Shown one piece after another: positions 6,234-6,368 of a stretch of DNA of 6,368 nt. How positions within the stretch are numbered: position 1 is the first letter of the stretch; each line of letters starts with the position of its first letter. The notes below the pieces were generated by a model. It had not been told where the DNA came from. It made no database searches and was given only the letters and a program-made list of their open reading frames with translations. Location: the NCBI GenBank assembly GCA_003514305.1, contig DORE01000244.1, positions 1 through 6,368 of the forward strand. Reading direction: 5' to 3'. The position numbers and the translations under genes are program-made. The stretch is from Gammaproteobacteria bacterium. GTDB taxonomy: Bacteria > Pseudomonadota > Gammaproteobacteria > Pseudomonadales > Pseudohongiellaceae.

Positions 6234-6323
6234 GGAGGGGTGGCAGAGCGGTTTAATGCACTGGTCTTGAAAACCAGCGAGGGTGAAAGTCCTCCGAGAG
6301 TTCGAATCTCTCCTCCTCCGCCA
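6234..6323 (+). tRNA. tRNA-Ser (anticodon UGA)
   Basis: The gene folds completely as a class II tRNA of 90 bases. The acceptor is GGAGGGG (6234-6240) with CTCCTCC (6313-6319), including one G-U pair, then discriminator G73 and an encoded CCA (6321-6323). The anticodon stem CTGGT/ACCAG encloses the loop CTTGAAA with anticodon TGA at 6268-6270, which reads UCA (and by U34 modification other UCN) codons. The long variable arm (6278-6295, GAGG..CCTC pairing) and G73 are identity elements for seryl-tRNA synthetase. The T arm is GAGAG TTCGAAT CTCTC (6296-6312). It closely resembles E. coli serT, which also lies beside yccA. No T-run terminator is seen in the 45 bases to the window end. Confidence 0.97.
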
Positions 6324-6368
6324 ATAACCATGCGGTCTCCAGAGGAGTTGGGGGTCAAAATAGTAAAA

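Noticed and set aside
6330..6368. ATG at 6330 opens a frame that runs to the window end (MRSPEELGVKIVK).
   Set aside because: It has only 13 codons, no ribosome site (it follows the tRNA CCA by six bases) and no family recognition; it cannot be judged without downstream sequence.

Overview
The window reads as an ordinary chromosomal housekeeping segment of a gammaproteobacterium of moderate GC. The proteins resemble the FtsK, LolA, CrcB/Fluc, SerRS, TusBCDE and YccA families of that class. Neighbouring pairs match known gammaproteobacterial gene order: ftsK-lolA-serS in Enterobacteria and Pseudomonas, the tus genes next to yccA, and yccA next to a tRNA-Ser(UGA) gene as in E. coli (yccA-serT). 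Genus and species cannot be read from the sequence. I see no mobile element, CRISPR array or new defence-like system.

Layout. The left part (1-3627) runs on the + strand. It holds the C-terminal motor and DNA-reading domains of the ftsK translocase (cut by the left edge), lolA (periplasmic lipoprotein carrier), crcB (fluoride channel, TTG start 3 bp after lolA) and serS (seryl-tRNA synthetase). Spacing is short (34, 3 and 33 bp) with no convincing internal terminator, so co-transcription is plausible. serS then meets a convergent block on the - strand: tusD-tusC-tusB-tusE (5122 down to 3684), the sulfur relay for the 2-thio group of wobble uridine in tRNA. tusC and tusB share an ATGA overlap. 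A strong GC hairpin with a T-rich tail on the - strand (5164-5198) separates this operon from yccA (5889-5227), a seven-helix Bax-inhibitor-1 family membrane protein. About 330 bp without a convincing gene follow, then a + strand tRNA-Ser with anticodon UGA, a long variable arm and an encoded CCA end.

How the genes relate. Three functions centre on tRNA: SerS charges tRNA-Ser, the tRNA-Ser gene lies in the same window, and TusBCDE with MnmA thiolates U34 of Glu, Gln and Lys tRNAs (not Ser). FtsK, LolA and YccA are envelope or division functions. Points worth a second look are modest: the start site of tusE, a DsrH-like cysteine in TusB combined with a single-cysteine TusE, non-ATG starts in three genes, the absence of rarA between lolA and crcB, the unexplained spacer 5902-6216, and the tRNA 3' end as a possible integration site at the right edge.
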